From positions 2,170,001-2,234,000 of the forward strand of contig OZ251232.1 in NCBI GenBank assembly GCA_965240325.2: 64,000 bases of DNA, read 5' to 3'. Shown here piece after piece: positions 10,647 through 21,342 of the stretch (position 1 is its first letter; every line of letters starts with the position of its first letter). The notes beneath the pieces were generated by a model. That model did not search any database. It saw only the letters and a list, made by a program, of their open reading frames with translations, and had not been told where the DNA came from. Origin of the DNA: Rebecca billardiae RCC1528. Taxonomy: Eukaryota; Haptophyta. The translations under genes were made by a program, and so were the position numbers.

Positions 10647-10787
10647 TCATCGTCGCACTATACCGTCAGCGCAATAATGTGTCGTCACGGGTCCGTCATC
10701 ACGGTATTAGTTACTGCTGTGTCACGGGCGGCCGATCGGGCGACGTCGACGCGGCACAGCGCCAGCGGCAGTCTCCGGGTGGATGCG

Positions 10788-11763
10788 TCAGAAGCCCCGG
10801 AAGAACGCAGGCGGCGGCCGCCACCGCCGGCGCCGATCCCGGGGACCCCGGCCAGCTACCGCCGCCGCGTCCGCCACAGCGTCTGCCGATGTGTTCGAGC
10901 CGCCACTGCCACTAGCCGTGCCGTGCGCATTTGCAGCGCGCGCGGCGGCGCGCGCCGGCGCGGGCGCCGAGTCGCCGCTCTGCTGAGACGGTTCGCTGGC
11001 ACCGGCTGGCGCGGCGGCTGGGCGCGATCGCATGCGCCTGCCAGGCGGCCTGCCCGCTCGCTGTGGCCCGTCCGGCGCGCGCGGCGCCGGCGCGCTCGAC
11101 GTGGCCGTGGCCATCGCCCCGTCCGCCACGCCCTGGGCCGCGCCCGGCGCAGCTGCGCCTCCGCCGGTGTCGACCGCAGCGCCCTCAGCCGCGGCCGGCG
11201 CGCCCGCGCCGCGGCGGCGACCGCCGTGCCGCGCGCGTTGCCGGCGCGCCGCGCGCCCAGCGCGCCGCGCGGCCGGCGCCGCGGCCGATGCCGCCGGCTG
11301 CGAGCTCGCCACCTCGTGCTCCCGGCCGAGGGCGTCCGCGACGAGCGCCTCGTGCGGGGCGGCCTGCAGCATCGGCGAGCGCATCGACAGCGCGCGCAAC
11401 GCGTCGAGCATGCCCGTGAGCCCGCTGTCGGGTATCGGCTCGTCCTCCTCCCCCGCGCTCGGTGGCTGCGCCGCGCCGCGCCGCTGCCCGCGGCCGCGCC
11501 GCCGGCCGCGCCGCGCCCGGCCGGCTGGTCCACGCAGGGCCTCCTCGCGAATGCGCCCGCTGGCGATCAGCGAGAGGGTCGTCAGCGCGCCCGTCACGTG
11601 CGACAGGACTGCTGACGTCCCGCCCTCCCTCGCGTGCGCGCGGGACCGCGGCGCGGGCTGGGCGCCGTGGTTGCGAGCGGGGCCGCCGTCGGCGGCGGCG
11701 CGACGCCGTGCGCCGAAGCGCGCGACCTCCTCGTCGCCGCCCCCGCCGCTCTCCTCGTCCTCC

Positions 11764-11810
<47 letters not shown>

Positions 11811-13262
11811 CTCGTCGTCGTCGTCGACGTATGAGCAATCTGTCTCGCTGCCCTCGTCCTCGTCCTCGTCGCTCCCGCAGAAGTGCTCCTCGACTTCGCG
11901 CCCGCTGAGCACCTCGGAGCAGCGCCAGCAGAAGTCGGAGGCGCAGCGCAGGCAGCGCATGTGCGTGCAGCCGCCGTCCTTCTCCATCCACACGGCGCAC
12001 ACGGGGCAGCGCTTCCACCGGTTCTGCTCGACCCAGTCCGGCGGCAGCGCGACATCGGCCGACGCGTCGCGCAGCCCCGCGCGCAGCCGCGCGACGTCCG
12101 GCGGCTCGAGCACGCGCGTGAGCGGCTCGAGCGTGAGCACGGTCTCGCAGCCCGGCTGCGGGCAGCGTACGGCGATCGAGCCCTCGCGTACGCGCAGCGC
12201 GGCGTACTGCCGGTAGCACTCGAGGCAAAAGTGCTTCGCGTGGCACAGGTACGTCTCGTCGTCGTCGTCAAAGTCGTCGTCGTCCTCGTCCGACGGCGCG
12301 TCGCGCGGCGGCAGCAGCCCGCTGCTGCGCTGCGAGTAGGAAGGCGCCTCGTAGCAGACGGTGCACAGGTGCACGCGCTCGTCGTCGGATCCATCGGACG
12401 AGCGCTCGTCGGTGTCCGACTCGTCCGCGCGCTCGCTGTCCTCCGCCGCCTCGTCGTCGTCGTCGTCGTTGTTGTCGTCGCTCACAAGCTCCGTCTCGTC
12501 AGAGTCGGAGTCGCTCACGAGGTTGGGCAGGCTGTCGCTCCCAGAGCTGGCGGCGCTGCCGCCGTCGCGGCGGGCCGCGCGGCGCGCCGCGCGCGTCCGC
12601 GGCCGGCGCGGCACGTGCGCGCGCGGCACGACGTGCACGCGCGCGTACGGCGGCGGATCGCCGGCCTCGCGGGCGGCCCCGGCCGGCAGCGTCGTGTACG
12701 CCGGGTCGCGCAGGTCGTTGAGCATGTCCGCAACCGCCCGCAGCGTCGCGCCGCTCGTCACGCGTAGGTGCGCTACCTGCGCGGCGCCCTGCGCGACGCG
12801 GTGCAAGACGCGGTGCTCTGCGTCTGTGCGGCTCACGCCGCGCACGCTGCGCGCCGCGAGCTCGCCGAGCGCGTGGTCCTGCTCGGCCACCAGCATGTGT
12901 ATCGTGACCGTCTCGCTCGGGCTCACGCGCAGCGCGGGCGCCTCGTCGTCGCGCGCGCGCGCGCCGACGGGTGCGCAGTCGCTCGCGCGGTGCCCGAAAC
13001 GGCCACACTTCCAACAGCGGCCGCGGAAGAAGGGCGCGCGCCGCGGCGCCGGCTCGGGCGGTGGCGCGTCAGACGCCGCGTTCACGATCTGCAGCTCGGC
13101 CCACGCGCGCGCGAGCTCGGCCTGCAGCGCCCCGACGCGCGCCCGCAGATGATTGCGCATGGTCGCGGCTGTCGCGCCTTCCGCGGCCGCCCGCGCCGAC
13201 GGGCGCACGACGAGCGTGGGGCCAGGCTCGACGCTCACGTCGAGGAATCTGGCCTCCGCCAT
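10788..13262 (-). CDS. RBR-like E3 ubiquitin ligase with CCHC zinc knuckle, IBR apparently absent
   Basis: The open frame gives 824 aa from the Met at 13262; it stays open to 13832, so a longer N-terminus is possible. Residues 83-96 form a CCHC knuckle ([14 protein letters not shown]). RING1 follows: C300, C303, C340, H344, C346, C349, C367, C372, interrupted by an acidic insertion. A RING2-like module lies at 419-448 with the signature [11 protein letters not shown], where C432 matches the catalytic cysteine of HHARI/parkin-type ligases. Only 47 residues separate the modules, so the usual IBR between RING1 and RING2 is missing. Asp-rich tracts lie at about 250-295 and 330-335, and a long poly-Asp run follows RING2. 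The last ~300 residues are low-complexity Ala/Arg. The role is presumably ubiquitin transfer by the RBR thioester mechanism. The gene diverges from the transporter at 13603. Confidence 0.75.
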
Positions 13263-13602
13263 GGCCCGGCTCAGCGCGCCGTCTTGGCCCTCGCTCGATG
13301 GCGCCGCCGCGCTCCAGCACGCGGGTGTTGGGCTGGCGGTCGTGGGCGCCTTGCGCGCGCCCCTTCCGCCTTCGCGCCGGCTGGTGAGCACCGGTGCAGT
13401 CTTCGGGAGTCCGGAGAGCAGCGACAGGCCCGCTAGTCCGGTGCTCCGACTCGCGGCCGCTGACGGCGCTGAGTTGCAGAGCCAGCAGGGGGTGAGACGC
13501 AGCGCGCCCAACGCGCGCCGCAGCTGCGGCGCCGAGGCGTTTACTGGCGCGACGCACGAGCGCTGGGACTGGACGGAGGTGCCGAGCGCGTGGTGTTGCT
13601 GC

Positions 13603-15568
13603 ATGCCCGCGCCTGCACGGCGCCCGTCCGTTGCCGAGGAGGCGCCCATGCTCTCGCACGACGCGGGCGGGGACATCGAGCTGCCGTCGCGCGCCGAATC
13701 GGCCGACGAGCTGTCGTCGAGAGGCGCGCCGCCGACTTCGCCCACGGCGGACATCCAGCCGGTGTCCGAGCAGCCGACGAATGGCAGCAGCGCGCGCAAG
13801 GCGGCGGACGGCGCGCACAGCTCCACGCGCAAGAAGAAGCCGAAGGGCTATCTGGAGATTGAGCGAGACGACAGGCCGATCCTAGCGCTGGAGGACGGGA
13901 GCGGCGTGTCGGCGGCGTCGGTGCCGGAGCGGCCCGCGGGCGGGTCGCCGCTGTGGGTGATCGCGGCGAACAACGTGGTGTACATGGCCGCGCCGCTGAG
14001 CCTGCCCGCCACGATGGCGGCGAGCGGCTGGGTGTGGGGCACGCTGATCCTGGGGTACTCGATCGTGAGCACGTACCACTCGGGGCTGCTCCTAGGGGAC
14101 ATCATCGTGCAGCGGCCGCACCTGGACTCGTACCCGAAGGTGGCCGCCGAGGCGTGCGCGGTGTGGGCCACGCGCTACCTCGACACGCGCCTCATCTCCG
14201 TCGACCTCGTCCGCCGCATCGGCTCCGAGCTGATCGTCGTGCTGCAGTTCTGCGCCTACTTTTTCGACTCGGCGGCGCAGATCCTTTTCTGCGCCGAGTA
14301 CTTCGACCAGCTGATGCCGCAGTCGCCGGTGTGCCAGGGGCAGTGGCTGCTGATCACGTGGCTGCTCACGATCCCGCTCATGCAGGTGCGCGCGCCGCGC
14401 ACGCCGCCGCGCGCCGCGCGCCCGCGCACGCGCGCGCGCGCGCGTCCCGCGCCGACGCGCGCGTCCCGCGCCGACGCGCGCGCGCGCGCGCGCGCGCGCG
14501 CTCGCCCCCTGCGCGCTCGGCCCGCGCCGCCGGCCCGCCCAGGCGCCCAACTTTGGCGAGTCGAGCGCGTCGGTGCTGGTGGCCGGGCTCTGCCTGCTAC
14601 TCAACGTGGCGACGTTCCTCGGCGAGGTGCTCACGTACCAGCCGTGGAACTGCGAGCCCGGCCCGCAGTACATCGCGCCGAACGCGCCGCGCGTGTTTGT
14701 CGGCTTCACGGCGTTTGCGTACGCGTTCGGCGGCCACGGTATGTACCCGGAGGAGGTGCGCGAGATGAAGGACCCGCGCGACTGGCCGAAGGTGATGAAG
14801 TTCACGTACGGCACGTGCTCCACCATGTACATCGTCTGCGGCTACCTCGGCTACTTCGCCTACGGCTCCGCCGCGCGCGCCAACCTCAACTCCAACTTCC
14901 CGAACAACGCGCTCAACACGGCCTCGATCGTCGTGCAGCTGGTGGTCACGTACTACTGCATCTACGTCACCTCGCTCGTGATGCTGCTGCACGTGGAGCA
15001 GCACGTGTTCGGCATCGACCCGCGCGTCTCGTGCGGGCAGACGACGCCGCGCACCGCCGCCACGCGCTTCGTCTTCCGCACCGCCTTCGTCGGCCTGCAG
15101 GTGCTGCTCTGCTGGTGCCTGATCGGCGTGAGCGGAGATGTGCTGCTGTCGATGACATCTCTCTCGGGCGCGATCGGGATGACCGCGCTCACGTACATCC
15201 TGCCGTTCGTGCTGCACTGGGTGCTGCACCCGGAGAAGGTGCAGACGCGGCGGATGCGCGCGTGGTACGTGATCAACATCGTCCTCGGCCTCGTCATCAT
15301 GATCGGCGGCACCGTCTCCGGCGTGAACGACCTGCTCGCCGGTTTCATCAAGGTGGCGAGCGGAGAGGACGCTGCCGCGGACGACGCGGCGGACGGCGAC
15401 ATGTGCCACCTCGAGTTCATGTACGCGCCGCAGTCGCCGTGCGACGCGTGCCACGTGAGCGGGCTGCCCGAGGAGTACTACACGCTGCCGAAGGACGCGC
15501 GCCTTCCCGAGCTCTGCGAAACGCTCTTCGACGACGACTTGCGGCGGACCCTGCGGCTGCGACGCTGA
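13603..15568 (+). CDS. Amino-acid transporter of the AAAP (Aa_trans) family
   Basis: Exon 1 runs to 14385 and exon 2 is 14543-15568. The intron 14386-14542 begins GTGCGCGCG, ends CCAG and is phase 0. Starting at 13603 gives 602 aa; the next in-frame ATG at 13648 gives 587. A polar N-terminus of about 100 residues precedes a hydrophobic core of roughly eleven membrane segments, beginning SPLWVIAANNVVYMAAPLS. It includes the YPKVAAEA and FLGEVLTYQPW regions and GHGMYPEEVREMKDP, a typical feature of the family between TM5 and TM6. The C-terminal tail after the last TM is acidic with three Cys. The inferred role is proton- or sodium-coupled amino-acid transport; substrate and membrane are unknown. 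About 340 bp separates its first ATG from the RBR gene's, so the pair may share a promoter. Confidence 0.85.
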
Positions 15569-16012
15569 GTCGGCGGCTGTGACGCGGCGGACGACTCGGT
15601 GACAGGCGAGCCTGCTCAGCGGCTGGACCGGTGAAGTGCTTCTGCCTACAGGACTCTCCCGGCCGATCGCCTAAGCCTGGTACGTTTTGATTTTAGATAG
15701 GTGAGCTCATGTATCATGATACATTTTTAAATAATAATTCGATATATTTCTCGTCGGAGTTTCTTGTCATAATAGTCATGCCGCAAAGTATTATTAAATT
15801 ATTATTATATATATGACGTTATATATATATATATTAACGACGTGGTATGCAACGGGCAGGCGTCAGAGTCAGCAAGCTGTAGCAGCAGATCGAGCAGCAG
15901 AGTCTCACTTGCAGAGACAAACACCAGGATCAGCGCTCCTCGCCGTCGTCCCCCCCGGGCCCCCTCGTAGTCGATATATATAGTTATTTTTAAATACGAC
16001 GACTTACCACTA
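15569..16012. other. Intergenic region with inverted repeat terminus
   Basis: The first 150 bp are unremarkable. An AT-rich stretch with short TA runs (15720-15835) leads into an inverted copy of the dispersed-repeat terminus (15834-15871, reading GCCCGTTGCATACCACGTCG on the minus strand). No gene is seen. Confidence 0.7.
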
Positions 16013-18322
16013 TCACTGTAATGGCTGTAGAATGCAATCCAGCAGCGGCGGCATGGGCCGCATGGCGGCTGCATCATGAGTAGTCGGCGTGGGGCTGGGC
16101 GCTGACGACGCCGACAATGACGCTGTTGTCGTTGAATCAGCACCGGGTTCATCCGATGAAGGCAGTGACCCGCCGCCGATTGCAGCGACCCAAGCCTTGC
16201 ACTCAGCAGAGGATGCCAGCTCGTCAGCTGTGACTTCAAGCTGAACCCCATGCGTGTTCCTCGGCCGGACCCGGCCTGCGTCCGACGCGTTGCCGAGGGC
16301 AGGTGCCACGGGTACAGCAGCAGCCGCGTCATCGGAACGACGGCTCGAATACGCAGGCCAGGTCACGGCTCCGCGACCGCTGCTGCGGCTGTCGTAGATC
16401 GCCTGCAGGACTTCTGGGACACCAACCAGGCTGGCGCGCATGTTGAGCCCAGTAGCCACGTCGAAGAGGGTCACGTCCGCCACGCCACGCTCGTATGCGA
16501 CGATGGAGTGGACGTACTCCCGCGAGCGAACGGCTGCATCGCCGTGCTTGGCGCGCAGTCCCGCCAGGGCTCCAAGCTCGGACACGTTGATAGGTGCAGA
16601 GATGCCGAGCAGGTCGAATGAAGGGAATGCTGACCCTGTGCCGCCAGTCCTGCGCGGGCGGCGCACCAGCACGGCCGCAATCGCGTGCGCGTACGCCGCC
16701 GGGGTCGTGTCGTTGCCCTTCATCTTGACACCCCAGAAGGCCTGGGTGTGCGCGAGCGCCCAGAAGATGTCGCCCTCGTCGACGCTCATGCCGTACACGT
16801 ACCGCGAGCTGCCGCGCAGGTGCAGGGCGTCAGGGCGTGGGGGGGCGCGGGCGCCGAACGGCACAGCGTGGCAGCTGCTTTGGTTCACATGCAGCACATG
16901 GAACGGAGCCAGCGAGTACACGGCGTAGATCTCGCCATCCACCACCAGTGATGCCCAATTCTTCTCAGTCTGGCAGCGCGCCCTGCGTGGCGAGCGCAGG
17001 CGGCACGAGCGCAGCCCGCCGGATCTCCCCTCCGCGCCGCCGGCCCCTGCGACGTCGCCCAGCGCGACGAGCGCCATCTCGCGCGAGCTGAGGAGGCCAC
17101 CCGACTCCACGCAGCCCTTCGTCGGCACGTTGGCGAGCGCAAACAGCCGGCCGCCGACCACGTCGAGCCGCGCGTCCTCCGGCCCGTTGAAGAAGCGCCC
17201 CGTCTGCTTGTACGCGAGTGGGACGACGTGCTCGCGTGCCTGCTTCCATCTGCAATCGGAAGCGCGGCACGAGAGCTCGCCCGTGACGAGCGTCGATGCG
17301 ACGATGCGCGCCCAGTGACGGCACGCTTGGGTACACAGCCGCGCGGTGAAGTACTCATGACCGTGCACGAGCACACCGCTCACGAATTGCGCGCCTGTGT
17401 ATCTGGGCGCCGTGCCGTCCGGGAGCGGCGCGGGTGCTTGGGCCACTGCTCTTAGCGCACCGCCCCATACGATAGGTACGGCACGCACCAGCTGAGCGCG
17501 AGGCCGGCCTCCGCAGCGACCAGTCCCTGCAGCGTGTGCCGGCTGTTGATGATGAGAGGATCGCTGGCACACGAGCGGCTGCTGCTGCTGCTGCTGTGCA
17601 GTGGTGGTGGTGGTTGCCACATTGCGCCGGTTGCGGGAGCCGATCGGGTGCGCGGGGGCGGCGGGTCTCGCGATCGAGCCGTCGTGCAGTCCTGGATGCA
17701 ACACCACGTCGCCAAGCGCCGGCGCCTTCCGGAGACACAGCTCCGCCCACGCGCACGTCAACGCGCCCGCGCGCGGGCCGAGCGTTTGCCTGATGCACCC
17801 ACTTCGATGATCAGCGTGGAGCATCGCGCGCGCGAGCTCGAGCCACACGGGGTGTCGCGGCGGCGAGATCAGAATGCTCGAGCGCACTTCGAGCTGGCCA
17901 TCGGCATTCTCGACTGGGATGAAGGCGCTGCCAGCCGCAACGAGTGCGCGCAACGCGGCTGCGTCCACCAGCTGAGCTGACAGCTCAGCGTAGATGCCTC
18001 CGTGCACGTGCATGAGCGCGAATCGGCTGATGTCCCCACGTGAGCGGGCGTCGCCCATGCTGCGCACTGCGTGCGCGAGATGAGGGAACGCCTCGGCAAC
18101 GACGCTTGGGAGACTCGCCGCGCGATGCGTTCTGCAGCTCACGCCAGGGAGCTGCTCGAACGTTGCTGTAGTCGCATTGACGAGAGCGGGGTCACTCTGG
18201 TCAGCCGGAAATGCGGGGTCTGAGTCCGCAAGCACGCGGTGCAGGACAAGGGGCGTCGTGCGCGGCTCGCTCAAAGCTCCATGCGCAATACCGGCAAGCG
18301 CAAACACCACGCTCGCCAGCAT
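16013..18322 (-). CDS. Secreted or Golgi glycosyltransferase-like protein with a second beta-propeller-like domain
   Basis: The gene is intronless and encodes 769 aa. The start at 18322 is chosen because it creates a signal peptide (MLASVVFALAGIAHG). Residues 30-150 resemble the sugar-binding DXD domain of OCH1-type glycosyltransferases: RGDISRFALMHVHGGIYAEL aligns with the family's R-L-L-x-x-x-GGIYLDLD block, but the DXD is replaced by AELSA. Residues about 240-265 include poly-Thr and poly-Gln. From about residue 400, GPEDARLDVVGGRLF and EKNWASLVVDGEIYAVYS resemble the PED and EKNW blocks of five-bladed propeller glycan enzymes (GH43/GH130-like or fungal beta-mannosyltransferases). The product probably builds or trims glycans in the secretory pathway. 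Two glycan-related domains in one chain, the first apparently without its metal motif, are unusual. Confidence 0.6.
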   Translation of the reverse strand: MLASVVFALAGIAHGALSEPRTTPLVLHRVLADSDPAFPADQSDPALVNATTATFEQLPGVSCRTHRAASLPSVVAEAFPHLAHAVRSMGDARSRGDISRFALMHVHGGIYAELSAQLVDAAALRALVAAGSAFIPVENADGQLEVRSSILISPPRHPVWLELARAMLHADHRSGCIRQTLGPRAGALTCAWAELCLRKAPALGDVVLHPGLHDGSIARPAAPAHPIGSRNRRNVATTTTTAQQQQQQPLVCQRSSHHQQPAHAAGTGRCGGRPRAQLVRAVPIVWGGALRAVAQAPAPLPDGTAPRYTGAQFVSGVLVHGHEYFTARLCTQACRHWARIVASTLVTGELSCRASDCRWKQAREHVVPLAYKQTGRFFNGPEDARLDVVGGRLFALANVPTKGCVESGGLLSSREMALVALGDVAGAGGAEGRSGGLRSCRLRSPRRARCQTEKNWASLVVDGEIYAVYSLAPFHVLHVNQSSCHAVPFGARAPPRPDALHLRGSSRYVYGMSVDEGDIFWALAHTQAFWGVKMKGNDTTPAAYAHAIAAVLVRRPRRTGGTGSAFPSFDLLGISAPINVSELGALAGLRAKHGDAAVRSREYVHSIVAYERGVADVTLFDVATGLNMRASLVGVPEVLQAIYDSRSSGRGAVTWPAYSSRRSDDAAAAVPVAPALGNASDAGRVRPRNTHGVQLEVTADELASSAECKAWVAAIGGGSLPSSDEPGADSTTTASLSASSAPSPTPTTHDAAAMRPMPPLLDCILQPLQ

Positions 18323-18460
18323 GCTAGATAAGCACCTTGACGCTTGATCGCACGCGACGCAAGACTGTTGGCGCGCGGCCTTCTTGACTGAACTCGCTCG
18401 CCGGAATCCGCGCGCCGGACTGTCGCTCGCGCGGAGTCGCGGTGAACCGCCGTCCCTCAG

Positions 18461-19056
18461 ACGAAGCCCACGTCCGGCCTGCATGGCGTCGACGACGGTG
18501 ACCAATGCGACGGAAGCGCAGCGCCAACGGCGTACGACGCGCAGCGGACGCACCTCCCGGGTCTGTCGCCGTGGCAGCAACCGCGTCATCGCGAGTTGGC
18601 GACCCTCGCCGCAGCGCGACACAGACAAGCCCGTGATGCCATCTGCAGAGAGATGAAACGTCGAGCATGCAACATCGCCGCGCCATCCTCGTCCATCGTT
18701 CAGACGCTGCGGGACGAGGCGGACGTCGTCAAGCCGGTGACGGATGAGCTGCGATTCGTGTGCCTGCTCGAGCAGCTTGTGCCCACTCTCAATCGCGAGT
18801 GGCACACGCTGTCGCTGTGCGCGCGCACGCACAACCAACAGCTCATCGTGCCGCCGAACACGCGGGCGCCGGACCTGTCGCACGAGACGAAGAGCGACGA
18901 CCGCGTGAACGTCGACGCGCTCGTGCTCAGCGTGGTGACCCTGCACGACGTCAACGCGACCTTCGCCGAGCCCATCATGCCCGGAACGGACATCGGCATC
19001 CTCGCGATCTCGGTTGGCAGCAGGAGGACATGCCCACGATCTACAGCATCTACTGA
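18461..19056 (+). CDS. Hypothetical protein, 5' end unresolved, possible single-base frameshift near 3' end
   Basis: A + strand frame is open from 18446 and reads as protein-like sequence: YDAQRTHLPGLSPWQQPRHR, then an Arg-rich helix containing the first in-frame ATG (18653), then LRFVCLLEQLVPTLNREWHT and NVDALVLSVVTLHDVNATF. It loses coding character near 19015. Immediately afterwards another phase reads WQQEDMPTIYSIY and stops at 19056, as if one base were missing. No ATG precedes the first coding residues, so an upstream exon or an acceptor at 18460 (CTCAG) is likely. The antisense frame is Ser/Thr/Cys-rich and looks like a shadow. The family is not recognised. The gene converges on the 7-TM gene at 19057. 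Confidence 0.4.
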
Positions 19057-21342
19057 GTCGTGCATGCGCCGTGGGCGTGTGCATGCGCTCACGGCGCATG
19101 CACAGCACATCGATCCCTGCGCCGTGAGCGCGCGGCGCGCGGCACACACGGGGCGCGCTGTCTGTGAGTCTTCACACCGAGGCAGAACGGACCCGCCGCG
19201 CGCGCCCCGTGCACACGCTGGGCAGGAGCAGCAGCAGGCCGGGGGGCGTGAGGTCGCGCCGCGCCACGCGCGCGAGCCAGCCAGCGCGCGAGAAGCGATC
19301 TCGCCCGCGCACCGGCGGTGCCTGCGCGAGATGCAACCTCGCCGAGGCGCGGGGGCGCGGCGCGCACAGAGGTAGGTGTCGGTGGGCTTCAGGTCGTGGA
19401 TGCGTGCGTACAGCTCGACGGCGGAGAGCATCTCGTCGAAAGGGCAGACCTGCGCGTGGCTGACGAACAGATTGGCGCGCGCCACCGCCGGGCAGCCGTC
19501 CGCCGTGCGCCGATCCCTCACCAGCTCCGCCACTGAGCACGGGCCTGCTGGGCCGTTGAACCCGAGCGCGTGCCGAGCGGGCGCCGACATGCTGAGCCGC
19601 TTGGCGAGAATGCCGACCTGGTAGGAGGCGACGCCGGGCGGGACGTGGAGCTCGGACCGCAGCTCGCGCAGGTAGCCCAGCTGCACGCCCAGGAGCAGGT
19701 GCGGCCGCTCTTCCTCAAGCTCGGGCGCCTCGGGCTGCTGGACGGCCGCGGCACCGGCGTTGCTCGACGCCGGCACGATCCTATGCGATCGAGTTGAGAA
19801 GAAGAGCGACCGCCGCGGCGGCGTGCCCTGGGCCGAGGCCGAGGCCTCCGTGCGCTCGGTGGAGGTCACGCTGTAGACCGAGAGGCGAGCCTCACCCGCC
19901 TTGGTCGCGTTCGCGACGCAGCGGCAAAGCCGGCGCACCGCGCGCCACGCGAACGAGCACAGGCGAGCGGCGGCCGCGAGCAGAACGCGCGCGCAGCGCT
20001 CGAGCGGCCCTGGCACCAGCTTCACGCCGAGGGGCGCAAACGTGGAGGCGTGCACGGCGGAGCTCGCGTTGAGCGCGCATGGGAAGACGAAGGTCGCAAC
20101 CAGTTGGAACCATGGGTGCCCCTGCGTGGCGGCTATGCCCGCGCTCGCGAGCAGCGCGACCGCAGACGCTGCGTTGGTGCACGCCATCGAGCGCGTCAGG
20201 CTGCGCACGACGCCAGGCGGCAGAGACGGCAGCACCTTGCGCGCGCGCCAGTGCGTGTGCAGCGAGAGCACGAGGACGAAGAGCGGCAGCAGCACGGAGG
20301 CGGTGAAAAGCTGCAGGTACACAAAGCCATCCGGCGCCGGGAAGAAGTAGCACGCGCCCAGGCCCACGTCGAGCAGCGCGATGGCCGCCACAAACGCCAG
20401 CAGCCGGCGGCGCGCGCGCGGGCTGTGCGCGAGCGTGGGAGACGCGAAGCGCACGCCGTCGACTTCGGCGGAGGGCCAGGCGGCCTGCGCCCAGTAGAGC
20501 AGGAAGAGCGTGCCCGCGACGACGCCGATCGAGATGGAAGCGACGATGAGGAGCTGCCACACCGGGACCGGTAGCCTCCTCGATTGCGCAAGATGAAGCA
20601 CGAGCGCCACAAGCTGAGCGCCAAGCTCGAGCTGCAGCACAGCCTGTGCGATGCCCGGCGACAGCCCGCCGTCCGCGCGCCAGAACGCGTACAGCCGGTT
20701 GGCGATCAGCTCGATGAGCACGAGCGACTGCAAGACGAGCAGCACGTCGCGCACGACCCACGCGGGCGAGAGGCGCACCGTCACCCACACCGTCTCCGAG
20801 CGCGTGAAGCGAGCGTGCACCTCCTGCCCGGCGAGGAGCGCATCGACGAGCGGCCTCGCGCCGCGGTGCGTGACGTCGGCGGCGGGCGGGTGGGGCAGAC
20901 TGCGCGAGTCACCGGGCCAAAAGTGGTAGTAGCGCCACCCCGGCAACGGGTCGAGGCTCGTTTCCGCCGCCGCGCTGTAGATGAGCCAGCCGACTGCGCC
21001 CGCAGCGCCCGCGCCGCGCGCGTTCGACTCGTACGAACAGTGGGAGATTGACGGTCTGTGCCGCAGGACGATGGCGCCGTCGAGCGACTGCGAGCCGACG
21101 TACACGGGCGGGCACGGCCCGTCGTTCCACTCGTCCGAGCGCGTGAGCACCACCCGCGCGCGCACGTCGAACGCGGCGGGCGTGAACGCGAACGGCGCGG
21201 CGAGCAGCTCGGCGCCGCGCAGGTGTGGCGGACCGGCCTCGACGACGAGGCGCGCGCAGGCGGGGCGCGCCGCGAGGAGGAGGACGAGGGCGGCGAAGGG
21301 GCCGGCGGCGCCGCGCGGCGAGCAGCCGCGCCGCTGGAGCAT
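19057..21342 (-). CDS. Seven-TM protein with PA-like lumenal domain and TIR-like C-terminus
   Basis: Exon 1 is 21342-19368 (658 codons plus one base). The start at 21342 gives a signal peptide (VLLLAARPACA). Residues 30-155 resemble a protease-associated fold (GAIVLRHRPSISHCSYESNA followed by GAGAAGAVGWLIYS). About seven TM segments follow, starting WVVRDVLLVLQSLVLIELIA. The cytosolic tail contains LFVSHAQVCPFDEMLSAVEL. The donor after TYL (GTGCGC at 19367) pairs with the acceptor GCGCAG ending at 19117. That splice creates TYLWIDVLC, the W-[IV]-D block expected after the [VF]SH motif in TIR-like domains. Beyond residue 670 the frame has no recognisable domain and runs into the antisense of the + strand gene, so the 3' end is unresolved and the domain may be truncated. 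The role is likely membrane signalling; the ligand is unknown. Confidence 0.55.

Noticed and set aside
10677-12767. Plus-strand ORFs opposite the RBR gene
   Set aside because: They are Arg/Ala/Ser-rich antisense shadows. The minus strand carries coherent RING and zinc-knuckle motifs.
13153-13602. N-terminal extension of the transporter frame to 13153
   Set aside because: It overlaps the divergent RBR coding region and has no transporter-like sequence. The first plausible ATG is at 13603.
16013-19147. Single 1044-residue minus-strand protein joining the glycosyltransferase to sequence upstream of 18322
   Set aside because: A clear signal peptide starts at 18322, and the upstream part is low-bias and antisense to a better-coded + strand frame.
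18700-19367. Extension of the minus-strand 7-TM frame to 18700 without splicing
   Set aside because: The sequence after position 19367 loses coding character at a GTGCGC donor, and the W-I-D block expected for the domain appears only after splicing to 19116.
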